In this document: positions 8,683-16,913 of the stretch, one piece after another
How positions within the stretch are numbered: the stretch's first letter is position 1
Layout of the letters: every line of letters starts with the position of its first letter
NCBI GenBank assembly: GCA_964529555.1
Contig: CAZGWV010000043.1
Location: 1 to 28,474, forward strand
Length of the DNA stretch: 28,474 bases
Direction: 5' to 3'
Source of the DNA: UBA7672 sp964529555
GTDB lineage: Bacteria > Pseudomonadota > Alphaproteobacteria > Caulobacterales > Hyphomonadaceae
Notes under the pieces: model-generated
What the model saw: only the letters and a program-made list of their open reading frames with translations
Told to the model about the DNA's origin: nothing
Database searches by the model: none
Made by a program: the position numbers and the translations under genes

Positions 8683-8955
8683 ATGATCGCAACCGCTTCA
8701 AAGAGACTTGCCCCACTCGCCGTGCTCGCGGCGCTCGCCGCCTGCGCAGGCGCACAGACGCCCGAGGAAGCGCGCGCAGCCTTGAGGGAGGCGACGGCTG
8801 GCGCGCTCGGCATTGCCGACCCGGCCTCGATCACAGTCACCGGCGAGGCGCGCGCCAACGCCAAGTGGACATGGAAGGCTGCGGTCGCGGGGCTCGCCTA
8901 TGCGTGCGACGCCGACGACCAGATGCGCCTGCCGTCCTGCGTCGAGGAAAGCTGA
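8683..8955 (+). CDS. small predicted lipoprotein of unknown function
   Basis: A 90-residue protein with a lipoprotein-type signal: basic K7-R8, a hydrophobic stretch, and lipobox LAAC with Cys21. The mature part is Ala-rich and mixed charged, with two more cysteines near the end (AYACDADDQMRLPSCVEES) that could form a disulphide. ATG 8683 has GGGGA at 8673-8677 with a 5-base spacer and is preferred over an in-frame ATG at 8650. I do not recognise a family. It lies downstream of the anaerobox and 24 bp before a 34-codon membrane-peptide ORF, so micro-oxic expression is possible but inferred. Confidence 0.7.
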   Translation: MIATASKRLAPLAVLAALAACAGAQTPEEARAALREATAGALGIADPASITVTGEARANAKWTWKAAVAGLAYACDADDQMRLPSCVEES

Positions 8956-8979
8956 ACTTGCAATCAGAGGAGGCCCCGC

Positions 8980-9084
8980 ATGGACCTGCAACCCTTCTTT
9001 ATCCCCGCCGTGATCTCGGTCATGGCTGCCTTTGCGGCGGCGCTGGCTTACGCGGCTCTGGTTACCCGCTCGCCCAAGCGTTGA
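8980..9084 (+). CDS. 34-aa single-membrane-span peptide
   Basis: A short ORF starting ATG at 8980 and ending TGA at 9082-9084. It encodes MDLQPFFIPAVISVMAAF, then a run of Ala/Leu and the basic end TRSPKR, giving one predicted membrane helix at about residues 7-28 with a positive C-terminal tail. A strong ribosome binding site (AGAGGAGG just upstream, spacing about 6) supports real translation. It follows the small lipoprotein gene by 24 bp and is followed at once by a hairpin at 9086-9117, so the two look like a small operon. The family is unknown; size and topology resemble small respiratory-complex subunits, which is only an analogy. Confidence 0.55.
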   Translation: MDLQPFFIPAVISVMAAFAAALAYAALVTRSPKR

Positions 9085-9085
9085 G

Positions 9086-9117
9086 GCCCGCCGGACTGCG
9101 GGGCGCCAGCGGCGGGC
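9086..9117 (+). terminator. hairpin after the small-peptide ORF
   Basis: Perfect 8-bp arms GCCCGCCG (9086-9093) and CGGCGGGC (9110-9117), with an inner CTG/CAG pair extending the stem. It starts 2 bp after the 34-codon ORF. No T-run follows, so it may be a weak or factor-dependent terminator, or an mRNA-stabilising structure. Confidence 0.4.
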
Positions 9118-9186
9118 AGTTCACTGTGGCTCCAGAACATGCTCTAGCTTCTCCCGAAAACTGAGCGGGTATTCGGGAGAATGGGC

Positions 9187-9768
9187 ATGAAGCCGGGGTT
9201 TCTGACTGTAGCCGCCATCGTGTCGGCGGTATCGACCGCGCCTGCTGCGATTGCACAGGTCGACAGCGTCCGCGTCGGCGTGATGGAACACAATATCTGC
9301 GTTATCGACTGCAAGAATGCGGACAAGGAATCCGGCGTCAACATCGTCGGCGAGCTGCGCTTCAAGTCGCCCGATTTTCTCGGCTGGGCCGGCTCGCCCC
9401 ATCCTTACATCATGGCGTCGGTCAATACGGATGGAAACACGTCTTATGCCGGCGGCGGCCTGCAATGGGATTTCGAGTTCGCGCCGGGCTGGCGCATCGA
9501 GCCGGGCCTCGGCTACGTGCTGCACGATGGGGAGAATTCCAACCCCTATGCCAATGGCACGCCGGAAGCTGCGGCCTTCTTTGAAGAGCACGTCCTGCTC
9601 GGCTCGACCGACCTGTTCCGATCCTCGCTCGCCATCACCTGGGAGTTCTCGGAAAGCTTCGCGGTCCAGGGCATCTACGAGCATCTGAGCCATGGCCAGA
9701 TCCTCGGTGAAGGGCGCAACCAGGGTCTCGACGAGATCGGCGTGCGCGCTGTCTGGAACTTCAAGTGA
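9187..9768 (+). CDS. PagL-like acyloxyacyl hydrolase (lipid A 3-O-deacylase family)
   Basis: Outer-membrane beta-barrel protein of 193 residues that probably removes an acyl chain from lipid A. A signal peptide spans 1-23 (cleavage near AIA-Q). The barrel has alternating beta-strand patterns and the C-terminal PagL-family signature IYEHLSHGQ...GRNQGLDEIGVRAVW. Within it His166-x-Ser168 form the expected catalytic His/Ser pair, and Glu183 is a candidate third residue. The chain ends in Trp-Asn-Phe-Lys, close to the usual terminal aromatic of outer-membrane barrels. ATG 9187 is preferred over ATG 9181 because the GGGAG at 9175-9179 is then 7 bases away. It is transcribed alone, ahead of tRNA-Leu. 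Confidence 0.85.
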   Translation: MKPGFLTVAAIVSAVSTAPAAIAQVDSVRVGVMEHNICVIDCKNADKESGVNIVGELRFKSPDFLGWAGSPHPYIMASVNTDGNTSYAGGGLQWDFEFAPGWRIEPGLGYVLHDGENSNPYANGTPEAAAFFEEHVLLGSTDLFRSSLAITWEFSESFAVQGIYEHLSHGQILGEGRNQGLDEIGVRAVWNFK

Positions 9769-9794
9769 TGCGCCGGCTCGGGATCTGCCCTTGA

Positions 9795-9815
9795 GGCGGT
9801 GGTTGCGCGACCGCC
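9795..9815 (+). terminator. possible terminator hairpin after the PagL-like gene
   Basis: GGCGGT and ACCGCC arms around a 9-base loop, 26 bp after the deacylase stop. No T-tract follows, and a second GC-rich inverted repeat (CGCCGG/CCGGCG) lies further on near 9855-9872. These are hairpins by eye only. Confidence 0.25.
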
Positions 9816-9941
9816 CCAGAGCCTGCGAATGCGCCGGAAGCGGGCCATTCCGGGCGCCGGGGCCCTCCGGCGGCGCAAACGGTTGAAAAGAGGGCCTTGA
9901 AACCCCCGTTCACCGCCTGTATCACGCGCCCCTTGCTATCT

Positions 9942-10026
<85 letters not shown>

Positions 10027-10062
10027 CTTTCTCCGGGTCGCTGACTTTCGGCCCCGGAAGCT

Positions 10063-10079
10063 GCCGAAAATCGGCTTTT
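10063..10079 (+). terminator. intrinsic terminator after tRNA-Leu
   Basis: GCCGA-AAA-TCGGC hairpin followed by TTTT, 36 bp after the tRNA 3' end and before the RNase D gene. The compact stem plus T-run fits a factor-independent terminator, although the stem is only 5 bp. Confidence 0.5.
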
Positions 10080-10113
10080 CGCCATTCCTCGGCTTGAGAC
10101 GAGGAGACTGACT

Positions 10114-10728
10114 TTGGCGATCCACAACCATGACGGCGATCTTCCGGCTCATGTGAAGTTCGAGGGCTCCGTCGCGATCGACACCGAGACCATGGGTCTC
10201 AACCCGTTCCGTGACGCGCTGTGCGTGGTCCAGCTCTCGGACGGGAAGGGCGACGCCCATGTCGTCCGCCTGCGGCGGCCGGACTACGACTGCCCCAACC
10301 TCAAGGCGCTGGTCGCCAACCCGCGCATCCTCAAGATCTTCCATTTCGCGCGCTTCGATCTCGCGATGATCCAGCAATGGCTGGGTGCGCCGTGCTTCCC
10401 GGTCTACTGCACCAAGATCGCCTCGCGCCTCGCCCGGACCTACACCGACCGCCACGGCCTCAAGGAGCTGTCGCGCGAAGTCCTCAATATCGACATGTCC
10501 AAGGCCCAGCAAAGCTCGGACTGGGGCGCGGAAAAGCTCTCCGACGCCCAACTGGCCTATGCCGCCTCTGACGTCCTCCACCTGCACGAAATCAAGGCCC
10601 GGCTCGACGCCATGCTGGAGCGCGAGGGCCGCACGGAGCTGGCCCAGGCCTGTTTCGACTTCCTGCCGGTCCGGGCCGCGCTCGACCTCTCTGGCTGGGC
10701 CGAACAGGATATTTTTGCACACAGCTGA
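10114..10728 (+). CDS. ribonuclease D-type 3'-5' exonuclease (short form)
   Basis: DEDDy 3'-5' exonuclease of 204 residues, likely acting in tRNA or small-RNA 3' processing. Exo I is IDTETMGL (Asp23, Glu25), Exo II is FHFARFDLAMI (Asp82), and Exo III is YAASD (Tyr149, Asp153). It contains only the exonuclease domain and lacks the C-terminal HRDC domains of Escherichia coli RNase D (about 375 aa); short forms like this are common in alphaproteobacteria. The start is TTG at 10114, with GGAG at 10103-10106 and a 7-base spacer. It lies directly downstream of tRNA-Leu. Confidence 0.9.
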   Translation: MAIHNHDGDLPAHVKFEGSVAIDTETMGLNPFRDALCVVQLSDGKGDAHVVRLRRPDYDCPNLKALVANPRILKIFHFARFDLAMIQQWLGAPCFPVYCTKIASRLARTYTDRHGLKELSREVLNIDMSKAQQSSDWGAEKLSDAQLAYAASDVLHLHEIKARLDAMLEREGRTELAQACFDFLPVRAALDLSGWAEQDIFAHS

Positions 10729-10834
10729 GGATTTCGGTCCCTGGCGGGCTGAAAGGGTGGAAATTCCGCCCGATTTCAGCGTAACGCTGCGCGCGCCCGG
10801 TTCCTCGGGCGGCTCGTCCGATCTAGGCTGGCGC

Positions 10835-11467
10835 ATGGCAACTGCCGCCCACTCTCGTCACTCGATGGATCTCTGGGGTCCGCGCCGGGCTACCTCGCTG
10901 AAGGAGGCCCGCGCGCGCACGGCGCTCGTCCATATCCTGCGCCTGCTGTTCACGATCGGCGCGGTGCTGGCGGCTGGCTGGCTGCTGGGGACCATTATCG
11001 AGAGCAGCATGCGGCAGAAGGGGGCCGAGCCCGGCGCCACGGGGCTCAGCGTCACCGTGCTGGGGCCGCGCTTCGACGGCTATGACGCGAACGACCGGCC
11101 CTATACGCTGACGGCGGAAACCGCCCGCCGCCGCCGCGACAACATCAACCTGATCGATCTGGTGAACCCGCGCCTGAAGGACGCCGCCTCGACGACCGTG
11201 CAGGCGCGCGAGGGGGTCTGGAACGCCGAGACGGAACTTCTCGACCTCGTCGGCGACGTCGTGATGACCGACGCCGCCGGCTATACCTTCACCTCGCAGC
11301 GCACCCGCATGCATGTGCGCGAGAACCGGGTCGAGGGCCAGGAACCGCTGCAAGGCAAGGGGCCCATTGGCGATGTGCGCGCCGACGCCTATGAGGTGCT
11401 GGACGATGGCAACCGGATTATCCTGAAGGGCAATGTTTGGACAAAGTTCCAGCCCAAGAAGAAGTGA
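10835..11467 (+). CDS. lptC: LPS export ABC transporter periplasmic protein LptC
   Basis: Inner-membrane-anchored component of the Lpt bridge that receives LPS from LptBFG and hands it to LptA. The 210-residue protein has a short basic cytoplasmic N-terminus, one helix at about 32-54, and a periplasmic beta-jellyroll region with the LptC-like FDGYDANDRPYTLTAETA and repeated strands to the end. The frame is open much further upstream but overlaps the RNase D gene there; ATG 10835 is the first sensible start, with only a weak ribosome site. ATG 10865 is an alternative. It is followed by lptA and lptB, the normal order. Confidence 0.9.
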   Translation: MATAAHSRHSMDLWGPRRATSLKEARARTALVHILRLLFTIGAVLAAGWLLGTIIESSMRQKGAEPGATGLSVTVLGPRFDGYDANDRPYTLTAETARRRRDNINLIDLVNPRLKDAASTTVQAREGVWNAETELLDLVGDVVMTDAAGYTFTSQRTRMHVRENRVEGQEPLQGKGPIGDVRADAYEVLDDGNRIILKGNVWTKFQPKKK

Positions 11468-11510
11468 ACTTGGCCTCCCAGGGCCCCGACGGCGTGAGTG
11501 ATAGGACAGG

Positions 11511-12089
11511 GTGAGCAGGATGGTGTGGTCGCAAACCGCTGGCATGGTTGCCGGGCTTCTCGCGGTTTCGCTGGCGTCGGGCGCAGCCCACGCCCAGATC
11601 GGCCGCGGCGATGCGCCGGTAGAGATCAACGCCAACCAGGCGCAATATTATCAGAAGGAAGGCCGTGTCATCTACACGGGCAGCGTCGTCGCCACGCAGG
11701 CCGACAGCCGCATCACCTCGAACAAGCTCACCATGGTCTGCACGCAATCGACGCCCGCCGCCGGCGAGGATGCGGCGTGCGAGTCGATGGAACAGCTGAT
11801 CGCCGAAGGCGACGTCTACTACACGGCGCCGGAAGTGAAGATCCGCGGCGACCGCGCGGTCTACAACTCGCCCAACGACACGATCACCATCACCGGCGAC
11901 GTTATCCTCTCGCGTGGCGCCGAGGGCGTCGTGCGCGGCCGGCAAGTCGTCTACAAGGTCGGCGAAGGCCGCACGATCATCACCGGCTCGCAGCAGGATC
12001 GCGTCACGTCGATCTTCACGCCGGCGCGCCGCGACCCTGCGGCCACGCCTCCGGCTGCGACGCCGCCTGCCGCTCCCTCCGGGAACTGA
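11511..12089 (+). CDS. lptA: LPS transport periplasmic protein LptA
   Basis: Periplasmic protein that forms the LPS-conducting bridge between LptC and LptD. The 192-residue precursor has a signal peptide (cleavage near residue 28, AAHA-Q) followed by the LptA/OstA domain with characteristic strands (EINANQAQYYQKEGRVIYTG, LIAEGDVYYTAPEVKIRGDRAVY) and a Pro/Ala-rich tail. Start choice is open: GTG 11511 with AGGA upstream, or ATG 11520 with AGGGTGA. Both leave a good signal peptide. It lies 43 bp after lptC and 7 bp before lptB. Confidence 0.92.
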   Translation: MSRMVWSQTAGMVAGLLAVSLASGAAHAQIGRGDAPVEINANQAQYYQKEGRVIYTGSVVATQADSRITSNKLTMVCTQSTPAAGEDAACESMEQLIAEGDVYYTAPEVKIRGDRAVYNSPNDTITITGDVILSRGAEGVVRGRQVVYKVGEGRTIITGSQQDRVTSIFTPARRDPAATPPAATPPAAPSGN

Positions 12090-12096
12090 GATCGAG

Positions 12097-12870
12097 ATGG
12101 ACGCTCGTAACGAAACGGCGCCCGCCGCCCTGGAAGCCGACGACCGCGATGGTCTGCGTGCGAACAATCTCGCGAAGTCCTTCAAGGGCCGCCAGGTTGT
12201 GAAGGATGTCAGCCTGCGTCTGAAGCGCGGCGAGATTGCCGGCCTGCTTGGTCCCAACGGCGCTGGCAAGACGACCTGCTTCTACATGATCATGGGCCTC
12301 ATCGCCGCCGACAGCGGCGGCGTCACGATTGACGGCGCCGATGTGACGGCGCTGCCGATGTACCAGCGTGCGCGCCTTGGCGTCGGTTACTTGCCGCAGG
12401 AGAACTCGATCTTCCGCGGCATGAGCGTGTGGGACAATGTCATGTCCGTGGCCGAACTCACCGAAAGCTCGCGCGCCAAGCGCAAGGAGCTGACCGAGAG
12501 CCTGCTGGAAGAATTGCAGATCGCGCGGCTGGCCAGACAGAACGCCAACTCGCTTTCGGGCGGCGAACGCCGCCGGGTCGAGATCGCCCGTGCGCTCGCC
12601 TCACGGCCGAACTTCATGCTGCTGGACGAACCCTTCACGGGCATCGACCCGCTGGCCGTATCGGATATTTCCGACCTCGTCCGCTATCTGAAGGGCAGGG
12701 GTCTGGGCGTGCTGATCACCGACCACCAGGTCCGCGAGACGCTGGAAATCGTTGACCGCGCCTCGATCATCTATGACGGCACGGTGCTGTTCGAGGGCAC
12801 GCCGGCTGCCGTACTTGCTAACGAGGACGTCCGCCGCGTTTACCTTGGAGCAAGATTCTCCGCCCAGTGA
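12097..12870 (+). CDS. lptB: LPS export ABC transporter ATP-binding protein LptB
   Basis: ATPase of the LptB2FG exporter that powers LPS extraction from the inner membrane. The 257-residue protein carries Walker A GPNGAGKT (52-59), Q-loop Gln101 (LPQENSIFRGMSVWDNV, an LptB hallmark), ABC signature LSGGE (153-157), Walker B LLDEP (175-179), and H-loop His210 (ITDHQVRETL). ATG 12097 is taken as the start; the open frame upstream overlaps lptA. The N-terminus is about 15-20 residues longer than in E. coli LptB. lptF and lptG are not in the window. Confidence 0.96.
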   Translation: MDARNETAPAALEADDRDGLRANNLAKSFKGRQVVKDVSLRLKRGEIAGLLGPNGAGKTTCFYMIMGLIAADSGGVTIDGADVTALPMYQRARLGVGYLPQENSIFRGMSVWDNVMSVAELTESSRAKRKELTESLLEELQIARLARQNANSLSGGERRRVEIARALASRPNFMLLDEPFTGIDPLAVSDISDLVRYLKGRGLGVLITDHQVRETLEIVDRASIIYDGTVLFEGTPAAVLANEDVRRVYLGARFSAQ

Positions 12871-13023
12871 CGGGATTCCTCGGAACGGCTTGAGCGGATG
12901 CAGGAATTTCGGCGGTATGCCGATTATGCAATTTTAATACCGCGCGCTTAGTGTAGCCTCCGTTGGATTGGTTCTGTCCGGTCGCCGATTGTCGGTCCTG
13001 CCGGGGGCCATGGGAGGTTACAG

Positions 13024-14526
13024 GTGGCGCTCGCGCATCGTTTGCAGCTGAGACAGGGGCAATCCCTTGTTATGACGCCGCAACTGCAGCAGGCCATCAA
13101 GCTGCTCCAGCTCTCCAATGTCGAGCTTGCCGAATACGTCGAAACCGAAATCGAGCGTAACCCGCTGCTGACGCGCGCGGAGAACGAAGGCCCCGATGGC
13201 GAGGCCCCCGAACGCACGACGGAAAAGCGCGAGGAGATGCGCCTCGATGAGTCGGACGGCGCCGACAAGGCCAGCCGCGAACTCGATGCCCGCTCCGACG
13301 ACGTCTACGAGAATGACAGCCCGTCCGAAGCGCCTGAAGGCGCCATGGCCGGCGGCCCGTCCGCGCAGCTCGACTGGTCCAAGGCCGGATCGGGCAAGCA
13401 GCGCTCGGAAGATTTCGATCTTGAATCCATCACGGCCGAAGAGAAGTCGCTTCGCGACCACCTCGAAGACCAGCTCCAGCTTGCCGGCCTCAACGATGCC
13501 GACCGCCTGATCGCCTCGCGTCTCATCGAGGAGACGGACGAGGCGGGTTTCATGCGCGGCGACGTGCAGGAGATCGCCGATGCCCTTGGCACCGAGGTCG
13601 AGGATGTCGAAGCGGTGCTTGGCGTTTGCCACGGCTTCGATCCGACGGGCGTCATGGCCCGGAACATCCAGGAATGCCTGTCCCTGCAGCTGATCGAACG
13701 AGACCGCTTCGATCCCGCCATGCAGAAGCTGATCGCGAACCTTGAAGTGGCCGCAAAGCGCGACTTCAAGCGCCTGTCCGAAATCTGCGCCGTCGACCAG
13801 GAAGACGTTATCGACATGCTGGCCGAGCTGCGCACGCTGACGCCGCGGCCGGGCGCGGCTTTTGCGGGCGATGCCGCTCCTGCCGTTACGCCCGACGTGT
13901 TCGTGCGCGAAATGCCGAACGGCACGTACGCCGTCGAACTCAACGCCGATACGCTGCCGCGCGTGCTGCTCGATCGCACCTATTACGCCGAGGTTTCCGG
14001 CCTCTCGAAGAAGGAAGAGGACAAGGCGTTCCTCGCCGAATGCCAGGCGTCGGCCAACTGGCTCATCAAGTCGCTCGATCAGCGCGCCCGCACGATCCTG
14101 AAAGTGGCAAGCGAAATCGTGCGCCAGCAGGATGGCTTCTTCGTCAGCGGCGTTCGCGCGCTTCGGCCGCTCAATCTCAAGACCGTCGCCGACGCTGTCG
14201 AGATGCACGAGTCGACGGTAAGCCGCGTTACGTCGAACAAGTATGTTGCAACCCCGCGCGGCGTGTTCGAGCTGAAATATTTCTTCTCGGCGTCGATCCC
14301 GGCGGTGCAGGGCGGTGAATCGCATTCGGCTGAGTCGGTGCGCCATCGCATCAAGGAAATGATCGACCAGGAAGGCCGCGACGCTGTCCTGTCCGACGAC
14401 CAGATCGTCGAGCGTCTTCGCGCCCACGGCGTCGACATCGCGCGCCGCACGGTTGCGAAGTATCGCGAGTCGCTGCGGATTCCCTCGTCGGTGGAACGCC
14501 GCAGGATTTTCGCTTCCGGCGGCTGA
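13024..14526 (+). CDS. rpoN: RNA polymerase sigma-54 factor
   Basis: Alternative sigma factor for enhancer-dependent promoters. The 500-residue protein has the Gln/Leu-rich region I (RLQLRQGQSLVMTPQLQQAI, about 5-30) that contacts activators, an acidic variable region II (about 48-120), the core-binding domain, and the C-terminal DNA-binding part ending with the RpoN box ARRTVAKYRE (473-482). It starts with GTG 13024 behind GGGAGG at 13012-13017. Its place after lptB and before hpf and ptsN is the common proteobacterial rpoN neighbourhood. The 153-bp gap before it is AT-richer around 12930 and may hold a promoter, but no clear hexamers were assigned. Confidence 0.97.
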   Translation: MALAHRLQLRQGQSLVMTPQLQQAIKLLQLSNVELAEYVETEIERNPLLTRAENEGPDGEAPERTTEKREEMRLDESDGADKASRELDARSDDVYENDSPSEAPEGAMAGGPSAQLDWSKAGSGKQRSEDFDLESITAEEKSLRDHLEDQLQLAGLNDADRLIASRLIEETDEAGFMRGDVQEIADALGTEVEDVEAVLGVCHGFDPTGVMARNIQECLSLQLIERDRFDPAMQKLIANLEVAAKRDFKRLSEICAVDQEDVIDMLAELRTLTPRPGAAFAGDAAPAVTPDVFVREMPNGTYAVELNADTLPRVLLDRTYYAEVSGLSKKEEDKAFLAECQASANWLIKSLDQRARTILKVASEIVRQQDGFFVSGVRALRPLNLKTVADAVEMHESTVSRVTSNKYVATPRGVFELKYFFSASIPAVQGGESHSAESVRHRIKEMIDQEGRDAVLSDDQIVERLRAHGVDIARRTVAKYRESLRIPSSVERRRIFASGG

Positions 14527-14572
14527 TGCGGCGCCTGCGAGACGCACGCGCGGCGCATGTCTGCAACCTCTT

Positions 14573-14584
14573 CTCAGTACTGAG
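14573..14584. promoter_or_regulatory. perfect 12-bp palindrome upstream of hpf
   Basis: CTCAGTACTGAG is a perfect palindrome in the 214-bp gap between rpoN and hpf. Some 30 bp downstream is a possible -35 TTGACC (14614-14619), with a poor -10 (CAAACT at 14637-14642, spacer 17). The palindrome could be a dimeric-regulator operator; the regulator is unknown. Confidence 0.3.
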
Positions 14585-14740
14585 TATTACGCGCCTGCGG
14601 CGCTGTTGAGCCGTTGACCTTCGCTGTGCGCGATCCCAAACTTAAGTTGTGTAGCGAGGTCGGGCCAGCTGCGCGCAACGCACACGGCGCGGATCGGTCC
14701 AGAGGACAGGTCACCCCAGGCCAGGAACAAGGAGCCTCAA

Positions 14741-15331
14741 TTGCAAGTCCAGATCGCAGGCAAGAAAATCGAAGTCGGCGCAGCGCTTCAGGAGCGCATA
14801 TCCTTCGGTCTCGAGTCGCGTGTATCCAAGTACTTCAATCGAACTGGCGAGGCGTTCGTTACGGTGTCCAAGCCCGGCTGGGCTTTCAATGTCGATTGCT
14901 CGATCCACCTGCCTTCCGGCGTGACGCTGCAGGCTCACGGCGAGGGCGACGATGGTTACCAGGCTTTCGAGATGGCGCTCGACAAGATCGAGAAACGTGT
15001 CCGCCGCTACAAGAACCGCCTGCGCGACCATCGCGGCAAGGAAAATGGCGCCGTCGAAGCAGGCTTCGAGCGGATCATTCTCCCGACCGATGAGACGGAT
15101 GCGCCCGACGATGCTCCCGCCGCTGAAACGGCGCTGGGGGAGTCCCCGGCAATTGTCGCAGAATCGGACATGCAGATCCGCACGCTGACCGTTTCGATGG
15201 CGGTGATGCAGCTCGAACTGGCCGATTCTCCGGCACTCATGTTCCGAAATGCCGTCCATGGCAGGCTGAACATGGTTTATCGGCGGCAGGACGGTAACGT
15301 CGGCTGGGTCGATCCGGGCAAGGACAGCTGA
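14741..15331 (+). CDS. hpf: ribosome hibernation promoting factor, long form (HPF/RaiA)
   Basis: Binds the 30S subunit and promotes inactive ribosome dimers in stationary phase. The 196-residue protein has an N-terminal S30AE domain (about 1-100, starting MQVQIAGKKIEVGAALQERI) and a C-terminal dimerisation domain (about 140-192, with FRNAVHGRLNMVYRRQDGNVGWVDP), joined by an acidic Pro/Ala-rich linker. This two-domain form is the long HPF that makes 100S dimers alone. The start is TTG at 14741 with AAGGAG at 14729-14734 and a 6-base spacer. It lies between rpoN and ptsN as in many proteobacteria. Confidence 0.94.
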   Translation: MQVQIAGKKIEVGAALQERISFGLESRVSKYFNRTGEAFVTVSKPGWAFNVDCSIHLPSGVTLQAHGEGDDGYQAFEMALDKIEKRVRRYKNRLRDHRGKENGAVEAGFERIILPTDETDAPDDAPAAETALGESPAIVAESDMQIRTLTVSMAVMQLELADSPALMFRNAVHGRLNMVYRRQDGNVGWVDPGKDS

Positions 15332-15350
15332 ATTCCTTCCGGCTGAAAAT

Positions 15351-15367
15351 TTGCAGTTGTTCTGCAA
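15351..15367 (+). terminator. hairpin in the hpf-ptsN gap
   Basis: TTGCAG-TTGTT-CTGCAA: a perfect 6-bp stem with a 5-base loop, 19 bp after the hpf stop. No T-run follows, so this is a weak terminator or mRNA-end structure. The rest of the 170-bp gap shows no clear promoter hexamers. Confidence 0.3.
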
Positions 15368-15501
15368 TGGGAACGTCGCCGCTTGATGCGTCCGTTTGTC
15401 CGCGCGATATGCTCGGCCTTATCGGGCACAAGGGCGTACCCTTCAGAGGGACGTGGTAGAGTTATGTATCACACACCAACAATTGCAGGCGGAGCACGCT
15501 G

Positions 15502-16014
15502 ATGGCCGCCGCCGGCTCCAACCCCATGATCACGCCAAGCCCCATGACGCCAAGTCTGGGCGATCTCCTTTTGCCGGGGGCGCTGGTTCCGCGCGCGCGA
15601 TGGCAGGGGAAGAAGCAGGTGCTGTCCGAACTGTCGGCCATGATGGCGAAGTCGCTGGGGCTCGATCCCAGGCTTGTCCACGAGGCGGTGCAGGAGCGGG
15701 AGCGCCTGGGGTCGACCGGCGTGGGCGAGGGTGTCGCTATCCCGCATGCGCGGATCGAAACACTGTCCCGGCCCGTTGCCGGCTTTGCTCGCCTGCTCGA
15801 ACCCGCCGATTTCGAAGCAATCGACGAGCGGCCCGCCGATCTGATCTTCATGCTGCTCGCGCCAACCGATTCCGGCGCCGACCATCTGCGGGCGCTTGCA
15901 CGCGCGGCGCGGGTCTTCCGGCAGGAGCGTATCCGCACGGCGCTGCGCCAGGCGCAGACGTCCGAGACGGTGCTGGCGATCCTCGCGCCGGATCTGGCGA
16001 GCGACGCGGCCTAG
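15502..16014 (+). CDS. ptsN: PTS-Ntr IIA component (nitrogen regulatory EIIA, PtsN)
   Basis: Regulatory phosphocarrier of the nitrogen PTS, with no sugar transport role. The 170-residue protein has the PTS EIIA type-2 fold and the active-site motif GVAIPHARIE, with His82 the phosphorylated residue. The conserved end (DSGADHLRALARAARVFRQERIRTALRQAQ) is present. ATG 15502 has GGAG at a 7-base spacing; two further in-frame Met codons (residues 9 and 15) are possible starts, and the first 15 residues look unstructured. It follows rpoN-hpf. Its TAG overlaps the stop of the convergent hydrolase in a shared CTAG. Confidence 0.94.
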   Translation: MAAAGSNPMITPSPMTPSLGDLLLPGALVPRARWQGKKQVLSELSAMMAKSLGLDPRLVHEAVQERERLGSTGVGEGVAIPHARIETLSRPVAGFARLLEPADFEAIDERPADLIFMLLAPTDSGADHLRALARAARVFRQERIRTALRQAQTSETVLAILAPDLASDAA

Positions 16015-16715
16015 ATCTCTCCGTGGAACGCCGCGATGCGGTCGGCCAGCCAGCCGGGCTGTTCGAGCGGCAGCATGTGCCCCGCGTCCTGCGCAATCTC
16101 CATCCGGGCGCCGGGCGCAAGCCCTGCCATCTTCCCGATCGTTGCCGTCGAGACGAACGGATCGCTGTCTGCGCCGATGAACAGGGCGGGGACGGCAAGC
16201 AGCGGCAGGAGCGGGGCGAGAGACGCCCGCGTCGAGGTTTCCCGCAACTGGTTCACCAGCACCTGCTTGCCAAGGTCCCGGTCCATGGCGCGGATCATGT
16301 CCGCCACGGCGGGGTCGGACTGGCGGGAGGGGTGGACGAACTGATTGATGCGGGCCTGCGAGATGCCCCGGTATTCGTGTTTTTCGAGCAGGTCGAGAGC
16401 ACGGGCGCGCTCGGCGGCCTCCTGGGGCGTCAGGCCGAAAGCCGAGGTCCCCACCGTGACCAGCGAGGCAACCCGGCCGGGGTGGCCGAGCGCATAGTCG
16501 AGCGCCAGATAGCCGCCCATGGAGAACGCGACGAGATGAAGCGGACCCTCCGTTTCTGCCGTCGAATCGACGAGGGCGAGCATGTCCTGGCGCGATGCCT
16601 GGGTCTCGGTTGCGATGTAGTGGCCGGAAAACAGGGGAATCAGCCGCTCACGGACGGGCGCCCAGACCCGAGCGTCGCACATGGTTCCGGGCAGGAAGGC
16701 GAGGGTGTGAGCCAC
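16011..16715 (-). CDS. alpha/beta-fold hydrolase
   Basis: Cytoplasmic alpha/beta hydrolase of 234 residues with nucleophile elbow AFSMGGY (Ser65), an acid in GADSDPFV (Asp183 or Asp185) and catalytic His213 (DAGHMLPLEQP). The early PGTMCDARVW motif forms the oxyanion-hole region. The substrate cannot be told from the sequence; small esterases of this type are diverse. The start is GTG 16715 with AAGGAG 5 bases upstream. It converges on ptsN, sharing the palindromic CTAG (16011-16014) as the stop on both strands. Confidence 0.88.
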   Translation of the reverse strand: MAHTLAFLPGTMCDARVWAPVRERLIPLFSGHYIATETQASRQDMLALVDSTAETEGPLHLVAFSMGGYLALDYALGHPGRVASLVTVGTSAFGLTPQEAAERARALDLLEKHEYRGISQARINQFVHPSRQSDPAVADMIRAMDRDLGKQVLVNQLRETSTRASLAPLLPLLAVPALFIGADSDPFVSTATIGKMAGLAPGARMEIAQDAGHMLPLEQPGWLADRIAAFHGEI

Positions 16716-16820
16716 GCGAACTCCTTCAGTTTACCCGCTTGATCATGCGGGAGCCTCAGTATAAGCAACGCGCTCCCAAATCGGGGCGGGCTTCGCGGTC
16801 CGTATCCGAACCACGGATGT

Positions 16821-16896
<76 letters not shown>

Positions 16897-16913
16897 GCCT
16901 TCGCGCTTCGCGC

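Noticed and set aside
15396..16742. Plus-strand ORF of 448 codons across ptsN and the hydrolase
   Set aside because: It covers two well-supported genes in other frames and has no recognisable domain.
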